A DNA stretch of 64,000 nucleotides from UBA1562 sp041653955 (GCA_041653955.1 JBAZEH010000002.1:25877-89876), one strand, 5' to 3'. Numbered from the stretch's first letter, positions 34,580-42,816 are shown. Numbers and translations are program-made. Notes: generated by a model not told the origin, from the letters alone.

Positions 34580-34653
34580 GATACAAATAAGTATCCCGTA
34601 ACGGAACAGGGAAAGCAACCGAAGATAAGACAACTTTACGGGTTGTCTTTTTT
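34580..34653 (+). terminator. Leader with terminator and possible pseudoknot before the MEDS gene
   Basis: AGACAAC (34628-34634) pairs with GTTGTCT (34642-34648), followed by Ts. CCCGTAA at 34595-34601 is perfectly complementary to TTACGGG at 34636-34642, i.e. the terminator loop plus one stem base. This permits a pseudoknot or an antiterminator. The intervening segment is purine-rich (GGGAAAGC). It is a riboswitch-like layout with no recognised Rfam class. Confidence 0.6.
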
Positions 34654-34678
34654 GTTTTTGAGAGGGCGGTAAAAAAAT

Positions 34679-35341
34679 ATGTGTCCGGAAAGCGCTTTGG
34701 GTAACCTGGATCACGGCACGCACCTGTGCAGTATTTACAGGGATAAAAATGAGCAGCTATCGTCCGTACTCTCTTATATAAAAGGCGGGCTGTTTAGGGG
34801 AGATAAGATCATCAGCATCCTGACCGAGGGTACCAGGAGCATATTCGTTAAGACCCTTTCGGATCTTGGGCTGGAATTAGAAAAGTGCAGAGAATGGGGG
34901 CAGTTCATCTTTATTGACGATAAAGAGTTCTATCTGGGCCAGGGCTGCTTTGACCCTGACAGGATAATACAGATGGTAACGCAGGAGCAGAATAACGCGG
35001 CAATGTCTGGTTATAAGGGGGTAAGAGGGATAGCTGAAATGGATTGTTTCCTTTCCAGGGCCCCTGGGACAGAGAAGTTGATAGAGTATGAATCAAACCT
35101 GAATTATTTCTTCCCGGGAAGCAGGCTTACATCCATATGCCATTACAGGGAGGACCTTTTTGATGAGGATACCCTGTTGGGGGTTTTATATACCCATCCT
35201 AAGGCGATAATTTACGGCAAACTGTATGATAACCATTATTATATACCCCCAGAGCAGTTCCCGGCGCGCCTAAAAGACGGCTCTATACCCGGCACATACA
35301 GGTTATTAAGGGACACATTAATTGCGCAGGGTCCTTTATGA
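34679..35341 (+). CDS. MEDS-domain (DcmR-like) sensory protein
   Basis: A 220-residue stand-alone MEDS domain, shown by HGTHLCSIYRDKNEQLSSVLSYI at the start, GYKGVRGIAEMDCFLSR in the middle and TSICHYREDLFD. MEDS (methanogen/methylotroph, DcmR sensory) domains have a RecA/KaiC-like fold and sense hydrocarbon derivatives, often fused to kinases or DNA-binding domains. Here nothing is fused and no kinase is adjacent. The ribosome-binding site is poor and the transcript has a regulated-looking leader. Confidence 0.85.
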   Translation: MCPESALGNLDHGTHLCSIYRDKNEQLSSVLSYIKGGLFRGDKIISILTEGTRSIFVKTLSDLGLELEKCREWGQFIFIDDKEFYLGQGCFDPDRIIQMVTQEQNNAAMSGYKGVRGIAEMDCFLSRAPGTEKLIEYESNLNYFFPGSRLTSICHYREDLFDEDTLLGVLYTHPKAIIYGKLYDNHYYIPPEQFPARLKDGSIPGTYRLLRDTLIAQGPL

Positions 35342-35365
35342 GGGGCGGCAGGCATATTATTTTGA

Positions 35366-35393
35366 TTGACAAATCCAAAAAAGGTGGTATACT
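35366..35393 (+). promoter_or_regulatory. Sigma70 promoter of the cold-shock gene
   Basis: TTGACA (35366-35371), a 16-bp spacer and TATACT (35388-35393), the same boxes as at 2100-2128. Confidence 0.87.
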
Positions 35394-35411
35394 AACGTTG
35401 GTAGTAAATAA

Positions 35412-35467
35412 GAGATTAGAAAGTCTAGGGCCGGGAGGTTTAGATATCTAACCTTTCGGCTTTTTTT
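35412..35467 (+). promoter_or_regulatory. Leader element with terminator hairpin before csp
   Basis: AGATTAGAA (about 35413) precedes a long hairpin. GCCGGGAGGTTTAGAT (from 35430) pairs with ATCTAACCTTTCGGC (to 35460), followed by T7. Box order, sequence and spacing match the helicase leader at 2146-2205. Confidence 0.75.
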
Positions 35468-35515
35468 GTTTCTGTCGTTATTTACTATAATTCGAAAGAA
35501 AGGAGGAAGTAAATA

Positions 35516-35716
35516 ATGGCAAGAGGAAAAGTAAAGTGGTTCTCAAACCAGAAAGGCTACGGCTTTATCACTCCCGAGTCGGGCAATGATGTATTTGTGC
35601 ATCATAGCGCGATACAAGGCGAGGGTTACAAGTCCTTAGACGAAGGGCAGGAAGTCGAATTCGAGGTGGAGCAGGGCCCTAAAGGTGAACAAGCTACTAA
35701 AGTAGTGAAGTTATAA
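35516..35716 (+). CDS. Cold-shock protein
   Basis: A 66-residue CspA-family OB fold with RNP1 KGYGFI and RNP2 VFVHHSAI. It binds single-stranded RNA and DNA and acts as an RNA chaperone. AAGGAGG lies before the ATG. It has its own promoter, leader hairpin and terminator. A second, more diverged cold-shock-type gene follows. Confidence 0.96.
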   Translation: MARGKVKWFSNQKGYGFITPESGNDVFVHHSAIQGEGYKSLDEGQEVEFEVEQGPKGEQATKVVKL

Positions 35717-35730
35717 CCTTGAAAAAAAGA

Positions 35731-35767
35731 ACAAACCCGGTCCCATTCAGGGGCCGGGTTTGTTTTT
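35731..35767 (+). terminator. Rho-independent terminator after csp
   Basis: ACAAACCCGG (35731-35740) pairs perfectly with CCGGGTTTGT (35754-35763), followed by Ts. Confidence 0.93.
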
Positions 35768-35784
35768 AACAGAAGGAGGAGCAG

Positions 35785-35991
35785 ATGCACACAGGCAAGA
35801 TAAAGAAGTTAGTGCGTGACAGGGGGTTCGGGTTTATCAGCGATACGGACGGAAGGGAAGTATTCTTTCATCAGTCAAGCCTTCTGGATACAAAATTTGA
35901 TATTCTTAACGAAGAGCAGGCGGTAGAGTTTGAGATAGAGGATTCACCTAAGGGCCCGCGCGCCATCAATGTGCGTATCGCTCAAAAATAA
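35785..35991 (+). CDS. Diverged cold-shock domain protein
   Basis: A 68-residue OB-fold protein of the CspA family. RNP1 is RGFGFI and RNP2 VFFHQSSL, with longer substitutions elsewhere (MHTGKIKKLVRDRG). It starts 18 bp after the csp terminator with strong SD AAGGAGGAG, so it is expressed by readthrough or from a promoter not recognised. It is probably a paralogue with a different RNA preference. Confidence 0.93.
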   Translation: MHTGKIKKLVRDRGFGFISDTDGREVFFHQSSLLDTKFDILNEEQAVEFEIEDSPKGPRAINVRIAQK

Positions 35992-36014
35992 CGGTATATT
36001 AACCGTCTAAAATA

Positions 36015-37301
36015 ATGAAAGTAATACTTATAGAACCGGCCGCAGCAGAGGCTAACGTATACAGTAAGTTATGCATGCCTCTTATGGGGCCGGTCTATCT
36101 GGGGACCATACTTAAGAACAGGGGGCATGAGGTCAGTATATATAATGAAGATATGTATACGCCCGATTATTCCAGGCTGGACGCGGATATAATAGGTATC
36201 TCTATACTTACTTCTACCGCCAGGCGCGGATATGAGATAGCCGGGATGTTCCCGAAAGAGAAGGTGATCATAGGCGGGGTTCATGCCAGCCTTTTGCCCG
36301 ATGAGGCGCTTCAATTTGCCAGGCAGGTAGTGGTAGGAGAAGCGGAAGAGGTTATCGCAGATGTAGTAGAAGGCAGGAATAGGGAGCCGATCGTGCAGGG
36401 TACCCGGCCGCAGGACCTGGATAGCCTGCCTTATCCGGATTTCTCCCTGATAAAAGGTTATAAGGCATCCCCCATAGTCATGCCTATATCTACTTCAAGG
36501 GGCTGCCCTTTTGATTGTATTTTCTGTTCCGTGACAAAGATGTTTGGCCGTGAATACAGGTTCCGCAGCGCGGGAAATGTCATGGGAGAGATAGAATCAA
36601 GGAACGCGAGGTCTTTTTTCTTTTGCGACGATAATTTTACCGCGCACCCGGAACGCACGCGTGCGCTGCTTGGACTCATGCTGGAACGCAAGGTCCCAAG
36701 CTGGAGCTGTCAGGTGCGCTGCGATGCGGCAAAGGATGATGAACTCCTGGACCTTATGGCGCGCGCCGGATGTTCCGTAGTATGCGTGGGTTTTGAATCC
36801 ATTAACCAGAAGACCCTGCAGGCGTATAAGAAGAAACAGAGTGTGGATGATATAATAAAATCTATCCGTTCCTTCCGCAGGAAGAAACTCAGGATACACG
36901 GGATGTTCGTCCTGGGAGGGGATGATGACAATGAAAAGACCGTATGGGATACCCTTAAGTTCGCAGTAAAAGAGAAGATAGATACCATTCAGATGATGAT
37001 CCTTACGCCCGTGCCGGGGACGAAGCTGCATGAAGAGTTGACGAAAGATGACCGCATCCTTAGCCACGATTGGAGCCTGTATGACGGCCAACATGTCGTT
37101 TTTAAACCGAAGTTGATATCGGCTAAGCAGCTGCAGATGAACGTGGTCAGGGCGTATATCAGGTTTTACTCTCTTTCCAAGTCATTATCCCTGCTCATAA
37201 GGATGCGTTTTCGTAACGCGATGTTCCGTTTCATAGGATACAGGATCATCCACGAATGGGTCCGGCATAACCATAAGATGCACTGGCTGCTTCAGATTTG
37301 A
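36015..37301 (+). CDS. B12-binding-type radical SAM protein
   Basis: A 428-residue protein. Residues 1-125 are a cobalamin-binding-like Rossmann domain (MGPVYLGTILKNRGHEVSIYNED), without the DxHxxG base-off motif. Residues 150-360 are a radical SAM barrel with the cluster motif CPFDCIFC, and the C-terminus is helical. Similar enzymes methylate or rearrange lipids, hopanoids or cofactors. The substrate cannot be assigned. It begins 23 bp after the second cold-shock gene. Confidence 0.88.
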   Translation: MKVILIEPAAAEANVYSKLCMPLMGPVYLGTILKNRGHEVSIYNEDMYTPDYSRLDADIIGISILTSTARRGYEIAGMFPKEKVIIGGVHASLLPDEALQFARQVVVGEAEEVIADVVEGRNREPIVQGTRPQDLDSLPYPDFSLIKGYKASPIVMPISTSRGCPFDCIFCSVTKMFGREYRFRSAGNVMGEIESRNARSFFFCDDNFTAHPERTRALLGLMLERKVPSWSCQVRCDAAKDDELLDLMARAGCSVVCVGFESINQKTLQAYKKKQSVDDIIKSIRSFRRKKLRIHGMFVLGGDDDNEKTVWDTLKFAVKEKIDTIQMMILTPVPGTKLHEELTKDDRILSHDWSLYDGQHVVFKPKLISAKQLQMNVVRAYIRFYSLSKSLSLLIRMRFRNAMFRFIGYRIIHEWVRHNHKMHWLLQI

Positions 37302-37303
37302 CC

Positions 37304-37332
37304 TTGACCATTAAGCCATCCGGCAGTAAAAT
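37304..37332 (+). promoter_or_regulatory. Promoter of class TTGACC-N13-GCAGTAAAATA (copy 3)
   Basis: TTGACC (37304-37309), a 17-bp spacer ending in GCAG, and TAAAAT (37327-37332), just after the radical SAM stop codon. Confidence 0.75.
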
Positions 37333-37358
37333 ACTTTATAACTGCGGGAGGATGGCTG

Positions 37359-37445
37359 ATGTTAAAAAAAGAAATAATTATCTTGGCAACTCTTCAATAT
37401 AGGGAGGGTTGCCTTTTTATTGGAATAACGCCCAAACCTATCTGA
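37359..37445 (+). CDS. Possible leader peptide across a terminator
   Basis: The ATG at 37359, seven bases after GGGAGG, opens a 28-codon frame starting MLKKEIIIL. It reads through the terminator stem and ends inside the hairpin repeat. Translation would disrupt the terminator, so it may act in attenuation. The peptide has no recognisable similarity and may be incidental. Confidence 0.35.
   Translation: MLKKEIIILATLQYREGCLFIGITPKPI
37385..37418 (+). terminator. Leader terminator before the 37480 gene
   Basis: GGCAAC (37385-37390) pairs with GTTGCC (37408-37413), with extra partial pairing inside, followed by T5. It lies between the promoter at 37304 and the 37480 gene. Confidence 0.65.
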
Positions 37446-37461
37446 TAGTTTGGTGTGCCTG
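37426..37461 (+). repeat. Third, diverged copy of the 37-bp hairpin repeat
   Basis: It begins TAACGCCCAAA like the copies at 120 and 163. The inner stem differs by paired changes: an A-T pair becomes G-C and a G-T pair becomes A-T. The hairpin is therefore retained while the sequence drifts. It ends directly before AAGGAGG of the 37480 gene. Confidence 0.7.
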
Positions 37462-37479
37462 TTGGGCAAGGAGGATGGT

Positions 37480-37818
37480 ATGCGACTTGAAGAATTAAAA
37501 GGGAAACTCGTGCTTTTTAAGTTTGCCGATGAGATAAGAGGGGATCTTTCTCTTTTTCAGATCTACAAGGATGAGATGTGGGCAGTGGTCACGGGTATTG
37601 ACGACGTGGGCATCTGGATAGAGAACCCATCCTATGAACTCGGGGTATGGTGGAATGATAAGGGCGAGCTGGTCCCCCCGGCTAAACAGGTAAAAGAGAA
37701 AGTAAAGACAGATATACTTATCGCCTGGCGTTATATCAAAGGGCTGATGAACGTTGAAGATGACCGTTTCCAGAGGGTAAAGAGCGAGAGCCTGCCGGGA
37801 TTCCAGGCCTATAAATAG
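37480..37818 (+). CDS. Uncharacterised 112-residue protein
   Basis: From the ATG at 37480, after AAGGAGG. A compact soluble alpha/beta protein with MRLEELKGKLVLFKFADEI, WAVVTGIDDVGIWIENPSY and GVWWNDKGELVPPA segments. There is no signal peptide or membrane segment. The strand pattern suggests a small beta domain that might bind a ligand or protein. It has a complex leader (promoter class 3, terminator, hairpin repeat). The family is not recognised. Confidence 0.75.
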   Translation: MRLEELKGKLVLFKFADEIRGDLSLFQIYKDEMWAVVTGIDDVGIWIENPSYELGVWWNDKGELVPPAKQVKEKVKTDILIAWRYIKGLMNVEDDRFQRVKSESLPGFQAYK

Positions 37819-37830
37819 GATAAAACCGAT

Positions 37831-38661
37831 ATGACAATAAGGCTGCTGGTCCTTATACTAATATTAATAGCGATACTGGTTTTTGCCCTTAAATATATCG
37901 AGGCCTGGGGGATATTTTTCCCTACGAAGGATATCGGCTGGTATCCTTCGGACGTGAATATGCCGTTTGAGGATATATATGCCAAGACAAAGGATGGCGC
38001 GACGGTGAACGGCTGGTTTATCCCGCGTGAAGGCGCCAGGTATACCTTATTATTCTTTCACGGGAATGCCGGGAATATACAGCATAGGCTGGATAAAATG
38101 CTCATGCTTTGGGAGTCAGGCTTAAATATATTCATTATTGATTACAGGGGTTTCGGTAAAAGCGAAGGCAGGATGACTGAAGAAGGTTTTTATATTGACG
38201 CGGATACTGCCTATGGATACCTGGTGAAGACACGCGGTATAAAACCGGAAGAGATAATTATATACGGTGAGTCACTGGGGACCGCGGTAGCGGTAGACCT
38301 GGCTTCGAGGGCTAGGGCCGCGGGCGTGATACTGGAAGGGGCCTTTTCTAACGGGCGGGATATGGCAAAAAAGATATATCCGTTTTTTCCCGGGTTCATT
38401 TTTTCAAACAAATTCAATTCCCTAAAAAAGATAAAAGCGTCAGCTATGCCTAAATTATTTATTCATAGCGTGGATGACGAAATAGTGCCTTTTGCTTTCG
38501 CCAGGAAGCTTTATCAGGCTGCCCCCGGTCCCAAGGAATTCGCAGAGTTAAGCGGGGGGCATAATACCTGTTTTATGGATTCCAGGGAGAAGTATATCTC
38601 TTCTATAACCGGATTTATAAGGAGGATTCATGAAGGTAAGGATATATTACCATCATACTGA
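37831..38661 (+). CDS. Membrane-anchored alpha/beta hydrolase (BEM46/YfhR-like)
   Basis: A 276-residue hydrolase. An N-terminal membrane segment (residues 3-20) is followed by the alpha/beta fold: oxyanion HGNAGN, nucleophile elbow GESLGT, catalytic Asp in SVDDEIVP and His in GGHNTC. It is probably active on an ester or amide at the inner membrane; the substrate is unknown. It overlaps the following thioesterase gene by 32 bp. Confidence 0.9.
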   Translation: MTIRLLVLILILIAILVFALKYIEAWGIFFPTKDIGWYPSDVNMPFEDIYAKTKDGATVNGWFIPREGARYTLLFFHGNAGNIQHRLDKMLMLWESGLNIFIIDYRGFGKSEGRMTEEGFYIDADTAYGYLVKTRGIKPEEIIIYGESLGTAVAVDLASRARAAGVILEGAFSNGRDMAKKIYPFFPGFIFSNKFNSLKKIKASAMPKLFIHSVDDEIVPFAFARKLYQAAPGPKEFAELSGGHNTCFMDSREKYISSITGFIRRIHEGKDILPSY

Positions 38662-39022
38662 TTGCGGTAAGGTAGTTTATTACGGGAAATACCTTGAGTT
38701 CCTTGAGGAGGCGCGCACGGAGTATTTTGACGAGAGAGGGTTACTCCTGAAGGAACTGGAGAAGCAGGGAGTATATTTTGTGGTCGCACGGCAGGAGATA
38801 GACTATAAATACCCGGCTTTTTACGGGGATATTCTTACTATTAAAACTACGGTTTCCGGTATTTCTTCCGTGAAGGCCGTATTTGAATGCGAGATCACTA
38901 ATCAGGATAACAAGGTAATCTCCACGGCGAAAACAATCCTTGTCTGCGTAAGCCGCGAACTAAAACCGCAGGCTATGCCGCAGGAACTACGCGAGAAACT
39001 TTCGGATAAAGGCAATAAATAA
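38630..39022 (+). CDS. Acyl-CoA thioesterase of the YbgC/4HBT family
   Basis: A 130-residue hotdog-fold thioesterase, MKVRIYYHHTDCGKVVYYGKY region with the catalytic Asp near residue 11, then EARTEYF. YbgC-type enzymes hydrolyse short acyl-CoA or acyl-ACP and are linked to phospholipid metabolism. It overlaps the hydrolase gene and shares one base with the protease gene, so the three are cotranscribed. Confidence 0.9.
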   Translation: MKVRIYYHHTDCGKVVYYGKYLEFLEEARTEYFDERGLLLKELEKQGVYFVVARQEIDYKYPAFYGDILTIKTTVSGISSVKAVFECEITNQDNKVISTAKTILVCVSRELKPQAMPQELREKLSDKGNK

Positions 39023-39726
39023 TGCGAATAACCTTAAAGGCTGCACTATTATTTATTTTTTTGTTTAGCGCTGTATCGGCGGCCATGGGCGATACGCTTT
39101 ATCTTAAGAACGGACGCAAGATAAAGGGGGTTATCCAGCGGGACACGCCTGAATATGTGGATTTGGGAGTCGGCTCTGGTTCTGTTAGGTTTTACCGCGC
39201 GGAGATAGAGCGTATAGAGTTTTCGTCAGAGGAGCAAAACCGCGGATTAGAGAAGAATTGGGAGATAGAGCGCTTAAGGAAAGAGGAGAGGCTGGCTGAA
39301 CACCGGAGATTGGAAAAAGAGATTGAAGATGCCATGCCCAAAGAGGCCGAGGTCCGCAGCAAAGACGGGCATCTCTTTGTCAATGCATTATTGAATAGGA
39401 AGACGACCGCCAGGTTTCTGGTAGATACCGGCGCTTCTATGATTGTGGTTTCCGCGCAGATAGCGAAAAAACTGAATGTAGATATAAAAGGCAATGATGC
39501 CAGCGAGATAAATATAACGCTGGCGGATGGCAGGGAGATATCAGGCAGGTACTTTAAGCTGGATACTATAAGCGTAGGCGAGGCCGTTGCAGAGGATATT
39601 GACGCGGCAGTCATCTTGCAGGAGGATGCCTTTACGGATTTTGACGGGGTCCTCGGTATGTCATTCCTTAAATTATTCAAGTTTTCCATAGACCCGCAGG
39701 GAAATAAGTTTATCCTGAACAAATAA
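39022..39726 (+). CDS. Exported retropepsin-like aspartic protease
   Basis: A 234-residue protein with a signal peptide (1-22, ending AMG). A small beta domain (LYLKNGRKIKGVIQRDTPEYVDLGVGS) comes next, then a charged helix (80-115), and then a retroviral-type aspartic protease domain with the catalytic triplet FLVDTGAS (about 138) and ILLQEDAFTDFDGVLGMSF-like C-terminal strands. Such single-lobe enzymes act as dimers. It is likely periplasmic, and the substrate is unknown. Confidence 0.88.
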   Translation: MRITLKAALLFIFLFSAVSAAMGDTLYLKNGRKIKGVIQRDTPEYVDLGVGSGSVRFYRAEIERIEFSSEEQNRGLEKNWEIERLRKEERLAEHRRLEKEIEDAMPKEAEVRSKDGHLFVNALLNRKTTARFLVDTGASMIVVSAQIAKKLNVDIKGNDASEINITLADGREISGRYFKLDTISVGEAVAEDIDAAVILQEDAFTDFDGVLGMSFLKLFKFSIDPQGNKFILNK

Positions 39727-39739
39727 TATTTATATTTGA

Positions 39740-40009
39740 ATGCGTAACGATAAAGCCTTCAAGTCATTTGTATTCTTAAGCGGCAGCGGGTGCATGCTGC
39801 CTTTTCTGATGATATTCAATCTTTTTTTTGGGTGGATATTCCTGAGGCCTGCCCATTGGCTCATCGTTGAGAGTATATTAGTCCTGTTTTTTGTGGTCAA
39901 CGGCTTGATAATGACGCGCAGGGTAATCTCTGCTCCCGGGGAGGAGGATGACGTTATAGATGTAGAGGCGAAAGTCGTGGATGAAAAGCGAAAGATAGGA
40001 AGCAGCTAA
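39740..40009 (+). CDS. Small membrane protein with acidic tail
   Basis: An 89-residue protein with two membrane segments (about 12-32 and 38-56) and an acidic to mixed-charge C-terminal tail (GEEDDVIDVEAKVVDEK). It follows the protease by 13 bp with a weak ribosome-binding site. No family is recognised; it may be an accessory inner-membrane protein. Confidence 0.7.
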   Translation: MRNDKAFKSFVFLSGSGCMLPFLMIFNLFFGWIFLRPAHWLIVESILVLFFVVNGLIMTRRVISAPGEEDDVIDVEAKVVDEKRKIGSS

Positions 40010-40017
40010 CCTTTTAT

Positions 40018-40071
40018 TTGACTTTTTACGTATTTATGTTAGCATACACCTTGTTCAAGGTCGTTTTTTTT
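40018..40071 (+). promoter_or_regulatory. hppA promoter and short leader hairpin
   Basis: TTGACT (40018-40023), a 16-bp spacer and TAGCAT (40040-40045) are followed at once by ACCTT-GTTC-AAGGT (40048-40061) and T8 (40064-40071). The hairpin plus T-tract in the initial transcript could act as a promoter-proximal terminator. Confidence 0.55.
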
Positions 40072-40103
40072 GAATAATGATATCTAAAAGGAGGAACGGT
40101 TAA

Positions 40104-42269
40104 ATGTCGGCAGTCAATTTTTTATGGTTAGCCCCTGTAGGTTCAATAATAGCACTTTTGTTCGCCTGGTACCTCGCGGCTTCTATCATGAAGAAAGGCG
40201 AAGGCAATGATAAGATGCGCGAGATAGCACAGGCAGTGCGGGTGGGCTCAAGGGCGTATTTAAAGAGGCAGTATTTAGGCGTATCTATATTTTTTCTGGT
40301 AGTATTCTGCGTCCTTATGGTCCTGGCCATAAATAAATACCTGGTTATATTTGTTCCGTTCGCATTCCTCACCGGCGGCCTCTTCTCCGGCCTGGCTGGT
40401 TTTATCGGTATGTCTATAGCTACCCAGGCGTCATCCCGTACCACTAATGAAGCAATGAAGGGTTTAAATTGCGGGCTGCGGGTGGCGTTTAATAGCGGCG
40501 CGGTCATGGGTATGGTGGTCGTGGGGTTAGGGCTCCTGGACCTGTCTATATGGTATTTTTTCTTAAATGCTTATTACGGAAGCTATAGTATCCCCGCGTG
40601 GATACCGCAATGGTTGTCTCCGTACCTTACATGGGCCTTTCAGGCGCACCCGTTACCTATCGGGACAGATAAGATCACCGCTATTACTTCCACGATGCTT
40701 TGTTTTGGTATGGGCGCCAGTTCGCAGGCGTTATTTGCCCGCGTGGGCGGAGGCATATTCACCAAGGCTGCGGATGTCGGCGCGGATTTAGTCGGTAAAG
40801 TTGAAGCGGGCATTCCCGAGGATGACCCGCGTAACCCCGCGGTTATCGCGGATAATGTGGGCGATAATGTAGGAGACGTGGCGGGTATGGGCGCGGACCT
40901 TTATGAGTCTTACGTGGGTTCTATCGTGGCTACCGCGGCTTTAGGCGTGGCTGCGGGTTTGGGGGTTTCCGGGGTTACTGTTCCTATGGTAATGGCCGCG
41001 GTAGGGGTGGTGGCTTCCATTGTCGGGACATTCTTTGTCAGGTGCAGGGAAGAGTCTACTCAAAAGATATTATTGGTGGCGTTAAGAAAGGGGATATTTG
41101 TCAGCGCCGGATTAGTGGCCCTGATATCTTATTTCCTGGTTAAATATACTCTCGGTATTGAGCATATGGGAGTTTACTGGTCGGTATTATCGGGTTTGAT
41201 CGCCGGAGTATTAATAGGATTATCTACCGAATATTTTACCTCAAGCCATTTTAAACCCACGCGGTCAATAGCCGAGGCGTCTTTAACCGGGCCCGCGACC
41301 GTTATTATCGGGGGTATATCGGTAGGGATGATGTCAACGGCGATACCGGTGATCGTAATAGGCGTCGCGATATTATTGAGCTATTTTCTTTCGGGCGGCG
41401 CCGCTAATCCTAACGCCGGACTTTACGGAGTGGGGATTTCCGCGGTAGGCATGCTTTCTACCCTTGGAATAACACTGGCTACCGATGCCTATGGCCCGGT
41501 TGCTGATAATGCCGGAGGTAACGCGCAGATGGCGGGCCTTGATCCTGAGGTAAGGAAAAGGACGGATGCCCTGGATTCATTGGGCAATACTACCGCCGCT
41601 ACGGGCAAAGGTTTTGCTATAGGTTCCGCGGCCTTGACCGCGCTTGCTTTAATAGCCGCTTATCGCGACCAGGTATCTTTATACGGGAAAGAGCTTAGCT
41701 TAAACCTCATGCAGCCGAGTGTGCTGGTGGGCTTATTTATTGGGGCTATGCTGCCTTTCGCGTTCTGTTCTATGACGATGAGCGCGGTAGGGAGGGCGGC
41801 AGGAAAGATCGTAGTAGAAGTGCGTAGGCAGTTCAAGGAGATACTCGGGTTGATGGAAGGCAAGGCTAAGCCGGATTATGCGCGTTGCGTGACCATAGCC
41901 ACTTCAGCGGCGCAGAAAGAGATGATCATCCCATCGCTCATGGCGATAATAGCTCCTATTGCCGTAGGGCTATTAGTCGGTGTAGAAGCTGTGGCAGGGC
42001 TTTTGACCGGAGCGACCGTAACAGGGTTTGCGTTGGCGGTAATGATGGCGAATTCCGGCGGCGCCTGGGATAATGCCAAGAAATATATAGAGGAAGGCCA
42101 TTACGGAGGGAAAGGTTCTCCCGCGCATAAGGCAGGGGTTGTCGGCGATACGGTAGGGGATCCTTTTAAAGATACCTCCGGCCCAAGCCTGAATATACTC
42201 ATCAAGCTTATGTCCATGGTTTCGATAGTTTTCGCATCCTTCGTCATCTCCAACTCTTTCTTCAAATAG
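40104..42269 (+). CDS. hppA: Membrane pyrophosphatase, K+-dependent type
   Basis: A 721-residue H+ or Na+ pumping pyrophosphatase with about 16 membrane helices. Substrate motifs are visible: VGKVEAGIPEDDPRNPAVIADN and GDNVGDVAGMGADL; the C-terminal GDTVGDPFKDTSGP is also intact. GNTTAATGKG carries Ala where K+-independent enzymes have Lys, which by established rule predicts K+ dependence. It conserves PPi energy as an ion gradient. The stop TAG at 42267-42269 overlaps the first bases of the adjacent REP element. Confidence 0.96.
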   Translation: MSAVNFLWLAPVGSIIALLFAWYLAASIMKKGEGNDKMREIAQAVRVGSRAYLKRQYLGVSIFFLVVFCVLMVLAINKYLVIFVPFAFLTGGLFSGLAGFIGMSIATQASSRTTNEAMKGLNCGLRVAFNSGAVMGMVVVGLGLLDLSIWYFFLNAYYGSYSIPAWIPQWLSPYLTWAFQAHPLPIGTDKITAITSTMLCFGMGASSQALFARVGGGIFTKAADVGADLVGKVEAGIPEDDPRNPAVIADNVGDNVGDVAGMGADLYESYVGSIVATAALGVAAGLGVSGVTVPMVMAAVGVVASIVGTFFVRCREESTQKILLVALRKGIFVSAGLVALISYFLVKYTLGIEHMGVYWSVLSGLIAGVLIGLSTEYFTSSHFKPTRSIAEASLTGPATVIIGGISVGMMSTAIPVIVIGVAILLSYFLSGGAANPNAGLYGVGISAVGMLSTLGITLATDAYGPVADNAGGNAQMAGLDPEVRKRTDALDSLGNTTAATGKGFAIGSAALTALALIAAYRDQVSLYGKELSLNLMQPSVLVGLFIGAMLPFAFCSMTMSAVGRAAGKIVVEVRRQFKEILGLMEGKAKPDYARCVTIATSAAQKEMIIPSLMAIIAPIAVGLLVGVEAVAGLLTGATVTGFALAVMMANSGGAWDNAKKYIEEGHYGGKGSPAHKAGVVGDTVGDPFKDTSGPSLNILIKLMSMVSIVFASFVISNSFFK

Positions 42270-42326
42270 GGACACCTTTTCTGCCAATCGAGGGACACCC
42301 TTTTAGCCAAAGCTAAGGGTGTCCCT
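42268..42326. repeat. Left 59-bp inverted repeat of the REP/RAYT element
   Basis: A 59-bp unit of AGGGACAC-type blocks with inner palindromes. It is the reverse complement of 42898-42956 except for one mismatch. The first two bases form part of the hppA stop codon. Confidence 0.92.
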
Positions 42327-42333
42327 TTTCTTT

Positions 42334-42816
42334 TCAGGTTGAGTCGACAAGATCCAAAAGCTTGCTTTTGTTTCCTAAAGTCCTATTTCTATAACTGCTC
42401 CAGATATATTCCATTGGCGACTGAGTTAATCCTTTCCTGACCGGATTCATTTCTACATAGTACACGCACTCTAGAAAATAATCATCTTTTTGTATAATCA
42501 TACTCTTGAATCTGCCTTGCCAAAGATGACCTACTTTTCTGTATTTCTTATTAAACCATGTAGTGTATGTTTGGGTTATACCTTGCATGAGGATAGGAAG
42601 ATTCTCGGGTTGTTTGGGTTGTAATATTAAATGAATGTGATTGGGCATAAGGCAATAGCAGAATAATTTGAAAAGATATTTTTTCTTATAATGTTTTAAC
42701 AATTGTAAATACTTAGCAAAATCAGAATCCTCCAGAAATATTCTTTCTCTTTGATTCCCCCTGTTAACAACGTGATAGCATACATTATTTAACAGAATTC
42801 TTGCTCCTCGTGGCAT
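42334..42816 (-). CDS. REP-associated tyrosine transposase (Y1/HUH)
   Basis: A 160-residue IS200-like transposase. The HUH motif is PNHIHLIL near residue 58, and the nucleophile Tyr lies in the VYYVEMNPVRKGL region near residue 119. It has the RAYT beginning MPRGARILL and WSSYR near the end. It starts at 42816 with strong SD AAAGGAGG on the minus strand. RAYTs cut and move REP hairpins as single-stranded DNA. Terminal Y1 residues are all present, so it may be active. Confidence 0.94.
   Translation of the reverse strand: MPRGARILLNNVCYHVVNRGNQRERIFLEDSDFAKYLQLLKHYKKKYLFKLFCYCLMPNHIHLILQPKQPENLPILMQGITQTYTTWFNKKYRKVGHLWQGRFKSMIIQKDDYFLECVYYVEMNPVRKGLTQSPMEYIWSSYRNRTLGNKSKLLDLVDST

Noticed and set aside
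35342..35515. csp leader considered as a known riboswitch (c-di-GMP, SAM or purine)
   Set aside because: The conserved cores of those classes were not found by eye; only the pairing with the helicase leader was supported.
36015..37301. Radical SAM gene as a B12-dependent methyltransferase of defined substrate
   Set aside because: The general fold is clear but the base-off B12 motif is missing and no pathway partners lie nearby.
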